Notes under the pieces: model-generated | What the model was told of the DNA's origin: nothing | Database searches by the model: none | What the model saw: the letters and a program-made list of their open reading frames with translations, nothing else | Shown: positions 44,560 through 53,364 of the stretch, in pieces | How the letters are laid out: each line of letters starts with the position of its first letter | Numbering within the stretch: the stretch's first letter is position 1 | Program-made: the position numbers and the translations under genes | Source: Paeniglutamicibacter kerguelensis | Lineage (GTDB): Bacteria; Actinomycetota; Actinomycetes; Actinomycetales; Micrococcaceae | NCBI RefSeq assembly: GCF_017876535.1 | Contig: NZ_JAGIOF010000004.1 | Span: 124,001 to 188,000 of the forward strand | DNA length: 64,000 nucleotides | Direction: 5' to 3'

Positions 44560-46104
44560 CTACTTCTTCAGGCTCACCTGGTCCACGGTCCAGAAGGCAC
44601 TGTTGGTCCCGGTGTAGCGGAAGGAGACCTTGGCCTTCTTGGCCTTCTTCGGAACGTCGATGCTGATGGTCTCAACGCCATTGAAGTTCTTGTCGTAGGA
44701 CTTCAGCAGGCGGGGCTCGCCACCGTCGAAGCTGACGAAGACCTCGCCGCTCTGCGGTCCGTCAATCCGGTAGTTCGAGGCGAAGGACAGGGTTGCCGTC
44801 TTGCCGCCGCGAACCTTGTAGCTCGGGCTGATGAGGGTCGAATCGAACTGGCCGGCGGCGTGCGCCTTGTCGTCCCATTCGTCGGAGTCGGCAACGGCAA
44901 AGACATTGCGGTTGTGCACGCTGGTTTCGCGGCCTTGGTTCAAATCGACGTTGGTCCAGAACTCGTCGGTCGCAAAGGACCAGCCCTGCCATTCGGTCAC
45001 GCCGCCGGCGGGCATGGCCGAATTGTCGATGCTCCAGCCGCTCGGGGCCGTTGTGGTCCACCCCGTGGTGGTCGTGCCCGGCTTGGTCTCATCAACGCCC
45101 GTCTTGAGATGCGGGCGCAATGAATCGAAGTCGTCGGCCTTGATGGTGCCGGCTGCCTGTCCATCCAGCTGCCATTCGTCTTCGATGCGAACGCCCTGGT
45201 GCTTCAAGACCGTGGGGGCGATATCGGAGATCTTGACGTCGTGGCGCACGGAGCCGGCCTCGATGCCCTTGCCCTGGGCGATCACAAAGGTCGCGCGTTC
45301 CCCGGTGCTGCTGCCGCCATGGCCGCCGCCGGGAGTGTGTCCGTGGTCGGCGGTGATGACAACCATCCAGTCCTCGCTCTTCTTGGCCTTGCGCTCATCA
45401 ACTGCCGCAAGGATCTGCCCGATCTGCGCATCGGCCGTGGCATGGGCCTTGGCGTAGGCGGCCGAGGAGCTTCCGCTGCTGTGTCCGGCACCGTCGATCT
45501 CGTCGAGGTGCACGAAGGTGCTGTCCGGGTTGCCGTTCTTCAGGTAGTCGACGGTCTTGGCGGTGGTGCCCGCATCGTTCCCGCCGGCAAGGCGCAGGTC
45601 GGTCTTCTCCCCGAAGACCTTCTGCGGGATCGGGGACCAGGTGCCGACGACCAGGGTTGAGCTTTGGGCGCGCGCGATTTCCAGGCGGGTGAGGTAGTCC
45701 GGGTACTGCGCGTAGTTCGGATTGGCGAACGAGTTATCCGGAACCTTGTGCTTGTCCGGCCAGACACCCGTGGCAATCGTCGACCAGCCGGCACCGGAGA
45801 CCGTGGGGGCCATGGGGTTGGCGTACAGGTTCGACTTCGCAAGCATGCCGTTCTTGACCAATGCGGCCAGGTTCGGGGTGTTCTTCTCGTTGATCTGTGC
45901 TGCCGCCGCGCCGTCCAGACCTATGACGAGCGTCTTTTTCTTGCTTACTCCGGATGGAAGTCCCTTGTAATTCTGTGTGGATTTCTTGGCTTCAACGGGT
46001 GCCTTGGGCGCGGTTGGCATCGCCATGGCAGCGGTGGGAGCAACAACAGCCAGTGCCAGGACGGTTGCTGCAACGGAGGTACGGATTCGTGGCGAAGAAT
46101 GCAC
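44560..46104 (-). CDS. Secreted alkaline-phosphatase-superfamily phosphatase/phosphodiesterase
   Basis: A 514-residue exported enzyme. Signal peptide with cleavage near AAMA-MPT (~29). The metallo-phosphatase domain of the nucleotide pyrophosphatase/type I phosphodiesterase kind follows: LVIGLDGAAAAQI (first metal Asp), TVSGAGWSTIATG with the Thr/Ser nucleophile region, HLDEIDGAGHSSG, and VVITADHGHTPGGGHGG carrying the metal-binding Asp-His pair. The last ~170 residues are a beta-rich module, perhaps carbohydrate- or surface-binding. It probably releases phosphate from extracellular esters. AAGGAAA precedes the GTG at 46104. A possible Pho box lies about 110 nt upstream. Confidence 0.9.
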   Translation of the reverse strand: MHSSPRIRTSVAATVLALAVVAPTAAMAMPTAPKAPVEAKKSTQNYKGLPSGVSKKKTLVIGLDGAAAAQINEKNTPNLAALVKNGMLAKSNLYANPMAPTVSGAGWSTIATGVWPDKHKVPDNSFANPNYAQYPDYLTRLEIARAQSSTLVVGTWSPIPQKVFGEKTDLRLAGGNDAGTTAKTVDYLKNGNPDSTFVHLDEIDGAGHSSGSSSAAYAKAHATADAQIGQILAAVDERKAKKSEDWMVVITADHGHTPGGGHGGSSTGERATFVIAQGKGIEAGSVRHDVKISDIAPTVLKHQGVRIEDEWQLDGQAAGTIKADDFDSLRPHLKTGVDETKPGTTTTGWTTTAPSGWSIDNSAMPAGGVTEWQGWSFATDEFWTNVDLNQGRETSVHNRNVFAVADSDEWDDKAHAAGQFDSTLISPSYKVRGGKTATLSFASNYRIDGPQSGEVFVSFDGGEPRLLKSYDKNFNGVETISIDVPKKAKKAKVSFRYTGTNSAFWTVDQVSLKK

Positions 46105-46212
46105 GGTATTTTCCTTGGGTGATCAGTATGGGGCGGTCATCTCGGGTTTTCCCGAACGAACGCGACCATCTTCTCTGCCCATTCGGGCACGCTTCAATGC
46201 CAACATGCGCTT

Positions 46213-46234
46213 GTTCAGACAACGTTCACACTTG
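46213..46234. promoter_or_regulatory. Possible Pho box (GTTCA direct repeats)
   Basis: GTTCAGACAAC and GTTCACACTTG are adjacent 11-mers each beginning GTTCA, the unit size and wording of actinobacterial PhoP-binding direct repeats. They sit about 110 nt upstream of the phosphatase start, on the opposite strand to the gene. Confidence 0.4.
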
Positions 46235-46341
46235 ATCGTGGTCCAACCGTTTTGGTCATCGGAAATACATGAAAAATTTGGCTAATTTGGTCGGGAGCAC
46301 CACTTCAACTTGTGTATATATGCAGGAACTCCCGGATCGAG

Positions 46342-47589
46342 CTAGAGCCGGGTGAAACCCTGCCGCTGTATGGACAGCCGCAGGAACCTGTAGCAAATGC
46401 CAGCGGCAAACATGATCAGGCCGCCGATGACGGCGGTGGCAGGAAGCATGGCCACCAGCACCGCGCAACCGATGGCACCGGCGATACCCACCCACCGCGG
46501 GCTCCGTCTTTCGCTGGCCGGCTGCCTGACGGCCGAAATATTCGCAATCAGGTAGTAGACCAGCACCCCGAAGGATGAGAATCCGATCGCCGTGGTCAGA
46601 TCGGAAAACACGATGAGCACCAGGACGGCCGCACCCACTGTCAGTTCGGCTCGGTGCGGCGTCGAAAAACGCGGATGGATGGCAGACAGCGCATGCGGCA
46701 GGTCATGTTCCCGAGCCATGGCCATGGCCGTCCGCCCAATCCCGGCAATGAGTGCGAGCAAAGCCCCAAGTGAAGCCAGCGCCGCCGCAATCTGCACCAG
46801 CGGCAGCGCCCACGATTGGCCCAACGCCGCAGCCAGCGGTTTGTTGGTCCCAGCGATTCCGCCGGCGCCCAGGCTATGAAGCAACACCAGCGCCACAACG
46901 GCGTAGAGACCCACCACGATCCCGAGGCTCAACCCGATGGCTCGAGGTATTGTCCTCGCGGGGTCTCGAACCTCTTCGCCCAAAGTTGCGATGCGGGCGT
47001 ATCCTGCGAAGGCAAAAAAGAGGAGGCCAGCGCCCTGAAGTATCCCCGCCAAGCCCGGATTTCCGCCCGAGACGGCCGTCGAACCATCTTGGATTCCGCC
47101 AAGGATCGCGATCAACACGATCGCCAGGAGTGCGAGCACCGACATCACGATGACTCGTGCGGCTGCCGCCGTCCGGGTGACCCCTAGATAATTGACTCCG
47201 ACGAGCAGCGCAACGGCCCCCGCTGCGACTGGTTTGACCCATGATTCGGGCACCGCATAGGTGGCAAAAGTCAGCGCCATGGCAGCCGCCGAGGCAGTCT
47301 TGCCCACCACGAACCCCCAACCGGCGATGAATCCGGGCCAGGGGCCCAGCACTTCTCTGCCGTAGGCGTAGGTGCCCCCGGAGGTGGGATACCGTGCCGC
47401 CAATTGGGCGCTGGAACGGGCATTCGCGTAGGCCAGTGCCGCAGCCAGGAACAGGGACACCAACAGGGCAGACCCTGCAGAGGCAGCCGCCGGCGTGAAG
47501 GCGGAAAAGAGGCCGGCGCCGATCATGGATCCCAGACCGATCATGACTGCGTCCTGGGTCCCCAGCCTTCGCTGCAGCCCGGAACTCAC
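46342..47589 (-). CDS. APC family amino acid permease
   Basis: A 415-residue transporter with 11-12 hydrophobic helices. TM1 reads MIGLGSMIGAGLFSAFTPAA, the unwound GSxIGAG-type helix of APC carriers, and GYARIATLGEEVRDPARTIPRA is the TM6-loop signature with conserved Glu. It most likely imports an amino acid or amine by proton coupling. The GTG at 47589 has GGAGG just upstream and gives the usual short N-terminus; an ATG at 47622 is the alternative. It lies alone, about 110 nt downstream of the amidase gene on the same strand, so it may end a nitrogen-compound utilisation block. Confidence 0.9.
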   Translation of the reverse strand: MSSGLQRRLGTQDAVMIGLGSMIGAGLFSAFTPAAASAGSALLVSLFLAAALAYANARSSAQLAARYPTSGGTYAYGREVLGPWPGFIAGWGFVVGKTASAAAMALTFATYAVPESWVKPVAAGAVALLVGVNYLGVTRTAAAARVIVMSVLALLAIVLIAILGGIQDGSTAVSGGNPGLAGILQGAGLLFFAFAGYARIATLGEEVRDPARTIPRAIGLSLGIVVGLYAVVALVLLHSLGAGGIAGTNKPLAAALGQSWALPLVQIAAALASLGALLALIAGIGRTAMAMAREHDLPHALSAIHPRFSTPHRAELTVGAAVLVLIVFSDLTTAIGFSSFGVLVYYLIANISAVRQPASERRSPRWVGIAGAIGCAVLVAMLPATAVIGGLIMFAAGICYRFLRLSIQRQGFTRL

Positions 47590-47701
47590 TTTTCCTCCAC
47601 CAGATTTTGCATCCACAATCATAACCACCGGGAGGTTAACGGCCGGTGGATTCTGCCGCTGCGGTGCCGCTGCATGAACGGCAATCCACATAAGGCGGTA
47701 C

Positions 47702-49162
47702 CTAGGCGAGCACCGGGCTACCCAGGGACGGAACCAGCGACTCGACGGCCGCCGCCACCCGGAAGGCCATGGTTTCGGCAAACGGGTGCCCGACGACCTG
47801 CACCCCCGTGGGCACCCCGTCGGCGGACATGCCGCTGGGAACGGAGAGCACGGGGCAGCGGTTGGCCACGTTGAAGGGGCTGGTCATGTGTGCTTCCCAG
47901 TAGTGGCCCAGGTGGCGCTCGGCAGTGTCGATCCCGTTGAGGTAGTCCCCGTCCGCGGCGAGCGACGCCACGGCGGAGGTCGGGCAGAGCAGGGCATCGA
48001 GGCCCGCCATGGCGGCGGCCAGTTCGCCTTGCAGTGCCGCATCCATGCCGAGGGACTCCACCAGCGTGTTCCGCCTTGCGGCGGCAGCGGCATCCGCAAT
48101 GAAGCGCGCAGTGTAGGCGGCCAGCCGGTCCTCGGTCCCGGCGGTCTCCACGGCCATGGCCGGGCCCAGGATGTGCCCGAAGTGGGCGAAGATCGTCTCC
48201 GTGATCCGGCCCGTGGTCCAGGGCAGGTCGACGGGGACGACGGTCGCCCCGGCCGCTTCAAGCGCGCGGGCCACGGCCAGGGTGTTCTCACGGATCTCGG
48301 GGGCCACCGGGTAATCGCCCAGGGTGAGCGACAGCCCGATGCGCAGCCCCTCGACGGATCCGCCGGCCAACGGGTTTATCCCGTTCCCTCCCCAGGAGCC
48401 GTGGTCCGCGGCGTGGCGGCCAGACATGACCGAGGCCAGCAGCGCGGTGTCGGCAACGGTTCGGCCCATCGGCCCGTCCCCGCGGTACCAGTCCGCGGCA
48501 AGCGCCGAGAATCCGGGGATCCGGCCGTAGGGCGCCTTGTAGCCCACGGTCCCGGTGAATCCCGCGGGGATGCGGGTGGAACCGGCAATGTCGGAGGCGG
48601 TGGCCAGGGTGGTGAATCCGGCGACCAGCGCGGCACCGGCCCCGCCGGAGGAGCCGCCCGGAGAGGCCTGCAGGTTCCACGGGTTTCGGGTGGTCCCCCA
48701 CATGGGCGAATGCGTGGTGGTGGCGCAGCTGAATTCGGGGCTGGTGGTGCGGGCGTGGATGATCCCGCCTGCCATATTCAGCCTTTCCACCACCGGGTGG
48801 TCGGCCGCCGCAATGCGTCCGCGGTGGGCCGCAAGCCCCTGTTCGAGCCTTAGCCCGGCAATGCCGTGTTTTTCCTTGGTGGCCACGGTGAGGCCCAGCA
48901 GCGCGGGAACCGGCCCACCGTCCCTGGCCAGGCGCACGTACTCGTCGGCCGCCACGGCCGCCCGGTGGCGAGCGGTGTCGAAGAGCGTCTCGGTGAAGGC
49001 GTTGATCCCGGTGTCCCGGTCCCCGTTGTGGGCCTCGATGCGTTCGATCTGGGCTTCCAGGACCTCCACCGGAGAGATCTCCAGGGAGCGGAATCCCCCC
49101 AATGCCTCGGTCGCGGACAGGTGGGCCAGCGAGTCCACCGCCGTGGTTGCGCCCGGGCTCAT
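47702..49162 (-). CDS. Amidase signature family amidohydrolase
   Basis: A 486-residue hydrolase with the Ser-cisSer-Lys triad: Lys in VATKEKHG (~96), Ser in SPGGSSGGAGAALVAG (~168) and nucleophile Ser in SDIAGSTRIPAGFTGTVGYK (~192). It cleaves amide bonds; with the carbamoylase directly upstream (ATGA overlap) and an MFS importer in the same operon, an N-carbamoyl, ureide or amide substrate is likely. No signal peptide. Start: ATG at 49162. Confidence 0.92.
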   Translation of the reverse strand: MSPGATTAVDSLAHLSATEALGGFRSLEISPVEVLEAQIERIEAHNGDRDTGINAFTETLFDTARHRAAVAADEYVRLARDGGPVPALLGLTVATKEKHGIAGLRLEQGLAAHRGRIAAADHPVVERLNMAGGIIHARTTSPEFSCATTTHSPMWGTTRNPWNLQASPGGSSGGAGAALVAGFTTLATASDIAGSTRIPAGFTGTVGYKAPYGRIPGFSALAADWYRGDGPMGRTVADTALLASVMSGRHAADHGSWGGNGINPLAGGSVEGLRIGLSLTLGDYPVAPEIRENTLAVARALEAAGATVVPVDLPWTTGRITETIFAHFGHILGPAMAVETAGTEDRLAAYTARFIADAAAAARRNTLVESLGMDAALQGELAAAMAGLDALLCPTSAVASLAADGDYLNGIDTAERHLGHYWEAHMTSPFNVANRCPVLSVPSGMSADGVPTGVQVVGHPFAETMAFRVAAAVESLVPSLGSPVLA

Positions 49163-50436
49163 GCCGCGCCCGCCTTTGCAGGTTCCTGCCCGTCGACAGG
49201 TGCGGCGGCCAGTGCCCCGTTGACCATCTCCCAGGCCACCTCGCCCAGCGCCCGGACGCCCGCCAACATGTCCTCATCGGTCGTGAATTCGCGTTCGCAG
49301 TGGCTGACCCCGTCCACCGACGGGATGAACATCATGACGGTGGGTACAATCCTGTTCATCGCCACCGAGTCGTGTCCCGCCATGGTGCGGATCCGGCGCA
49401 CGCCCAGGCCCAGGTTGGCCGCGACCTTTTCGGTCAGCTCCAGCCCCTCTTCCGGGTAGTACTGGATCCCGCGGACGTCGAAATCGTTGACGTTGATGCG
49501 GATGTCGTGGTCCTTGGCGATCTGCGCGATGTCGGCCAGCAGCGAGGCCCTCGCCTCGGCGACGATCTGCGGCGATGCCGCGCGCAGGTCGGCCACCAGG
49601 TGCACGCGGCGGGCCACCACGATCGGCGAGTTGGGTTCCAGGGTCAGCTGGCCCACCGAGGAAACCAGTGCCTCGTCGTCGAACTTCGCCGTGACGCCGT
49701 GGACCAGCAGAACCACCTTGGAGGCCGCCACCAGTGCATCGTGGCGGTCGGCCATGGCCGTGGCCCCGGTGTGGGACTGTTCGCCCAGGACTTCGATGTC
49801 CAGCTTCTGGGTGTACCAGGAGTAGTCGACGGCCCCGAGCGTGATGCCCTCGCGTTCCAGGATCCGGCCCTGCTCGATGTGGATCTCGGCGTAGCCGGCG
49901 AGTTCCGGGCGTTCGTCGGTGCCCAGGTAGCCGATGGCACCCAGCGCCTCGGCGACGGTGGTGCCGGCCAGGTCCTTGACCGCGAGCATCTTGTCCTGGT
50001 CCATGAGCCCGGCGAAGACCGAGGAGCCCATGATGGAGGGGGCGAAGCGCCCGCCTTCCTCGTTGAACCAGTTCACCACCGCAAGGTTGAACTCCGGTAC
50101 GGCGCCTTCGGCGGCCAAGCGTTCGGCCACGCGTTCGGCAGCGTGCAGCCCCGCCAGCACCCCGTAGGCCCCGTCGAAGCGCCCGCCCAGCGGCTGGGAA
50201 TCCAGGTGGGAGCCCAGCAGGATGTAGGGGGCGCCGGGGACCAGGTCGATCAGCGCGAACATGTTCCCGATCCCGTCGACGCGCACCTCCCAGCCGCGTT
50301 CCGCGGCGAATCCGGCGAACCAGTCGCGGCTGAGTTTGTCCTCGGGGGTGGCGGCCTGGCGCTCTACGCCGTTGTTGCCGGTGGCCCCGAAGGTGGCTAC
50401 GTGGTGGAAGTCGGCGAGGAATGTTGTGTCACTCAT
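49159..50436 (-). CDS. M20 family N-carbamoyl-L-amino acid hydrolase / allantoate-type amidohydrolase
   Basis: A 425-residue M20D-like metalloenzyme. GSHLDSQPLGGRFDGAYGV carries the first metal His and bridging Asp, NWFNEEGGRF holds the catalytic Glu pair, IEQGRILE and EQSHTGATAM follow, and MAGHDSVAMNRIVPTVMMF supplies the last metal His. This order is typical of HyuC/AllC-type enzymes that hydrolyse carbamoylated amino acids or ureides. It precedes the amidase by a 4-nt overlap and follows the MFS gene by 56 nt. Cytosolic. Confidence 0.92.
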   Translation of the reverse strand: MSDTTFLADFHHVATFGATGNNGVERQAATPEDKLSRDWFAGFAAERGWEVRVDGIGNMFALIDLVPGAPYILLGSHLDSQPLGGRFDGAYGVLAGLHAAERVAERLAAEGAVPEFNLAVVNWFNEEGGRFAPSIMGSSVFAGLMDQDKMLAVKDLAGTTVAEALGAIGYLGTDERPELAGYAEIHIEQGRILEREGITLGAVDYSWYTQKLDIEVLGEQSHTGATAMADRHDALVAASKVVLLVHGVTAKFDDEALVSSVGQLTLEPNSPIVVARRVHLVADLRAASPQIVAEARASLLADIAQIAKDHDIRINVNDFDVRGIQYYPEEGLELTEKVAANLGLGVRRIRTMAGHDSVAMNRIVPTVMMFIPSVDGVSHCEREFTTDEDMLAGVRALGEVAWEMVNGALAAAPVDGQEPAKAGAA

Positions 50437-50492
50437 GGGGGTGGTGCTCCTAGCGGTGGTTCAGGGGGATTGTGCGGGTGGGGCGGGTTTGG

Positions 50493-51824
50493 CTAGCCGA
50501 CGCGGCGGCGGGTTTCGGGGACCTTGGTGAGGGTCAGCAGCAGGAAGACAATCACCGCGGCGGCCGCCATGTAGTATCCGGGAGCCGCGCTCAGGCCGGT
50601 TTGCGACACCAGGAAGGTGCCGATGAACGGGGCGGATCCGCCGAAGATCGCATAGGCGACGTTGTAGCTGATGGCGGCGGAGGTGAATCGTGTGCGGGTG
50701 GTGAAGATTTCCACGAAGAACGTGTACGCGCCGCCGCCGTAGATGCACATCGGGATGACAAAGAGCAGCTGGCCGGCGATCGCCAGCGGCAGCGACCCGC
50801 TGGTGACGAGCATGAAGCAGGGTATGGCAAGCAGGGCAAGGGCCGCGGAACCGGCGACGAGCATCGGCTTGCGCCCGACCTTGTCGCCGATCATTCCGCC
50901 GATGGGCAGCAGCAACGCGTAGAGCAGCATGGCGGCCGCGTTGGCGAGCAGCGAGTGCTCGCGGCTGAGCTTGCCGGTGGTCTGGACATAGGAGACGAAG
51001 TATCCGGAGAGGAAGTAGAAGCCCATGGCGGTCAGCCCCATCACGAAGATGACCTGCAGCATGCGGACCTTGTTCTCGGCGAACGCTTCGCGGATCGGGC
51101 TGTATTCCTTGGCCTGTTCCTTGGCCAGCACCGCCTTGAAGGCATCGGATTCCTCGGTCTTGGCGCGGATCCAGAGCCCGAAGAGGGCCATGGGCAGCGC
51201 GATGAGGAACGGGATGCGCCAGCCCCAGGACATGAACGCCTCGGAGGACATTGAGCTCGAGAGCACCAGGATCAGCGCACCGCCGAAGACCGAGGGCAGC
51301 GCGGTTGCCGCCAGGGTGATGTTCAGCCAGAAGCCGCGCTTGTTGATCGGCGCGTGCTCAAAGACAAATGCCGGGGCACCGACGGATTCCCCGCCGGCGG
51401 AGAATCCCTGGACCATGCGGCAGAGCACCAGCAGCACCGGCGCCATCGCACCGATGGTCGCATGGGTGGGCAGCAACCCGATCGTCGCGGTGGCGGCACC
51501 GATGGAAAGCAGGGTGATGAACAGGACCTTGCGGCGCCCGATCTTGTCGCCCAAGGCGCCGAAGAACAGTCCGCCCAGCGGGCGAACCAGGAACGCCACG
51601 CCGAACGTGGCGAACGTGGCCAGCAGGCCGGCGAGGGCGCTGGTGCCGGGGAAGAAAAGCTGGGACAAGACGACCGCGGAGAGCCCGTACAGGGTGAAGT
51701 CGTAAAATTCGATGAACTGGCCGATGCTGCCGCCGGCCAGGACCCGCTTCTGCATGCCCGAGGCGGGCTTGTGGACTTCAATCGTCGTTGGTTGCGCGCC
51801 TTGCTGTTCGGTCGTGGTTTGCAT
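50493..51824 (-). CDS. MFS transporter, metabolite:H+ symporter (MHS) type
   Basis: A 443-residue carrier with 12 hydrophobic helices. GQFIEFYDFTLYGLSAVVLS in TM1, RPLGGLFFGALGDKIGRRKV between TM2 and TM3 and RMVQGFSAGGESVGA in TM4 are the MHS/ShiA-ProP subgroup marks. It probably imports the substrate handled by the carbamoylase and amidase, since it is the first gene of that operon. AGGAG with 5-nt spacer supports the ATG at 51824. The LysR regulator is 165 nt upstream on the same strand. Confidence 0.92.
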   Translation of the reverse strand: MQTTTEQQGAQPTTIEVHKPASGMQKRVLAGGSIGQFIEFYDFTLYGLSAVVLSQLFFPGTSALAGLLATFATFGVAFLVRPLGGLFFGALGDKIGRRKVLFITLLSIGAATATIGLLPTHATIGAMAPVLLVLCRMVQGFSAGGESVGAPAFVFEHAPINKRGFWLNITLAATALPSVFGGALILVLSSSMSSEAFMSWGWRIPFLIALPMALFGLWIRAKTEESDAFKAVLAKEQAKEYSPIREAFAENKVRMLQVIFVMGLTAMGFYFLSGYFVSYVQTTGKLSREHSLLANAAAMLLYALLLPIGGMIGDKVGRKPMLVAGSAALALLAIPCFMLVTSGSLPLAIAGQLLFVIPMCIYGGGAYTFFVEIFTTRTRFTSAAISYNVAYAIFGGSAPFIGTFLVSQTGLSAAPGYYMAAAAVIVFLLLTLTKVPETRRRVG

Positions 51825-51946
51825 CGTCGCTCCTGGATCTGCGGTACCGGAAGGGGTGGGTGACCTCCGGTGCGATATCTAAGGTTCCTGCATCAATCTT
51901 CGTGACCGCAGTCACATTGTTCCAACGGAGAATTTCGGTTACCCCA

Positions 51947-51961
51947 ATCGATAAAATCGAT
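51947..51961. promoter_or_regulatory. ATCGAT-AAA-ATCGAT repeat, possible LysR site
   Basis: Two ATCGAT palindromes separated by AAA, 123-137 nt upstream of the MFS start and just after the LysR stop. The dyad length fits a LysR recognition site controlling the transport/hydrolase operon. Confidence 0.4.
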
Positions 51962-51989
51962 CGGAAATGGATGCGGCGCCCGGCCCGGC

Positions 51990-52904
51990 TCAGCTTTCGT
52001 GCCCGTAGAGCTTTTCGCAGATTTGTTCAAAGGCCATTGATTTTTTGGTGGGCTTGGCCCCCAGCGGACGAACCAGCGACACCTCGATCGGCGGAAGGTC
52101 CTCAATGATGCGCAACGGCACCACCGCACCGCCGGCATACGTGGAATCGTGGAGCAACCGCTGGTTCAGCAGCGAAAACCCTTGGCCGCGGGCCACATAC
52201 GAACGAACCGTCTCATAGCCGGAAACCTTGTGCCGGACCAACGGGCTGATGCCGACACGTTTGAACATGTCGAGGTAATACTCCCGCGTGTGCTTCATGT
52301 CCAGCAGGATGAACGGCTCGCTGGCAAAATCCAGCAGGCTGACAGGCTCCTCGGGCGCGGCCGCCCGAGGGTGCTCCGCCGACACCAGTACGTGAGGAGG
52401 GATCCGTTCCAGAACGCGACGCTCGAACTCGGGACCCACCCCGAGGTCATACATCAGGGCCAGCTCGCAGACGCCGTCCAGCAGTGCCTGGCGCAGCGAC
52501 TCCTGGTCCCCCTCGTGGAAGCTGACTTTCACATTCGGATAGGCGGTCTCGAATGCCTGCAGGATCACGGGGGCCTTGAAGGGAGCCAGCGGCAAGTAGA
52601 TGCCCACCACGAGCTCACCGGCCAGGGCTTCCCCTTCGTCCCGCACCGACTGGTAGAGCAGCTCGGCATCCTCAAGGAACGCCTGCGACCCCAGAAGCAA
52701 CCGCTTGCCAGCAGGCGTCAGCCGCAACCCCTTGCTGGAGAGACGGGTAAAGAGCGAGGCGCCCAACTCCTGTTCGAGTCGGCTCAGTGCCGAAGAGAGT
52801 GTGGACTGGGTGACATTAAGCTCGGCGGCGGCCGCCGTCATGTTCTCCAACTTGGCCACGGCCCCGAAATACCTCAGCTGCACCAGCGTGAACGATTTGG
52901 TCAT
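51990..52904 (-). CDS. LysR family transcriptional regulator
   Basis: A 304-residue regulator. The N-terminal winged helix covers ~1-62: LVQLRYFGAVAKLENMTAAA, LNVTQSTLSSALSRLEQELG. The rest is a periplasmic-binding-like effector domain (GELVVGIYLPLAPFKAPVIL; SGYETVRSYVARGQGFSLLN). The MFS-carbamoylase-amidase operon follows on the same strand and is the probable target, with a dyad between them. Start: ATG at 52904. Confidence 0.93.
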   Translation of the reverse strand: MTKSFTLVQLRYFGAVAKLENMTAAAAELNVTQSTLSSALSRLEQELGASLFTRLSSKGLRLTPAGKRLLLGSQAFLEDAELLYQSVRDEGEALAGELVVGIYLPLAPFKAPVILQAFETAYPNVKVSFHEGDQESLRQALLDGVCELALMYDLGVGPEFERRVLERIPPHVLVSAEHPRAAAPEEPVSLLDFASEPFILLDMKHTREYYLDMFKRVGISPLVRHKVSGYETVRSYVARGQGFSLLNQRLLHDSTYAGGAVVPLRIIEDLPPIEVSLVRPLGAKPTKKSMAFEQICEKLYGHES

Positions 52905-53364
52905 GAGTGCATTATTGCCTGTCCCGCGCTACTCGCCGTTTGCTCCGGGGCATCGGAGCATCGGCCTTGCCACGGCGGCAAATGGGTCACCACGCCATCC
53001 GCGGACCGGTAAATCCTGCACCGCGGCTGGTCAATCAGGCAATGGTCACGGGTTCCCAAGCCTCAGTCGGAAGTTCGCTCCCACCGCGCCCGATGGATTC
53101 CCGGCAGTCCCTTGCAGGTCGGAATCATGGCTGTCACGTTATCGGCCCCGGCACGGTTCGCTCCAGGCAATTGATGGACCGAGGTGGGGTCGATCGGATT
53201 CGAAGGGCGCCAAGGACAAAGCGCCAAGACGGCGTTCTCGGCAGTTTCGTCCAAAAGCGTGAAAGTCCACCTCCCTGTTCCATCTGCAACCTTGCACCAG
53301 TACGCTCTAGGCAACACCGGCCGCGCTTCAGCGACGGGCTGGCCCGCTACGTTCAACCCGTGGG
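52905..53364. other. 460-nt gap upstream of paralogue B
   Basis: Open frames on both strands are long but lack protein character. It must carry the LysR promoter (minus) and that of the plus-strand gene; TACGTT at 53348-53353 is a possible -10 box. No strong repeats noticed. Confidence 0.45.
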
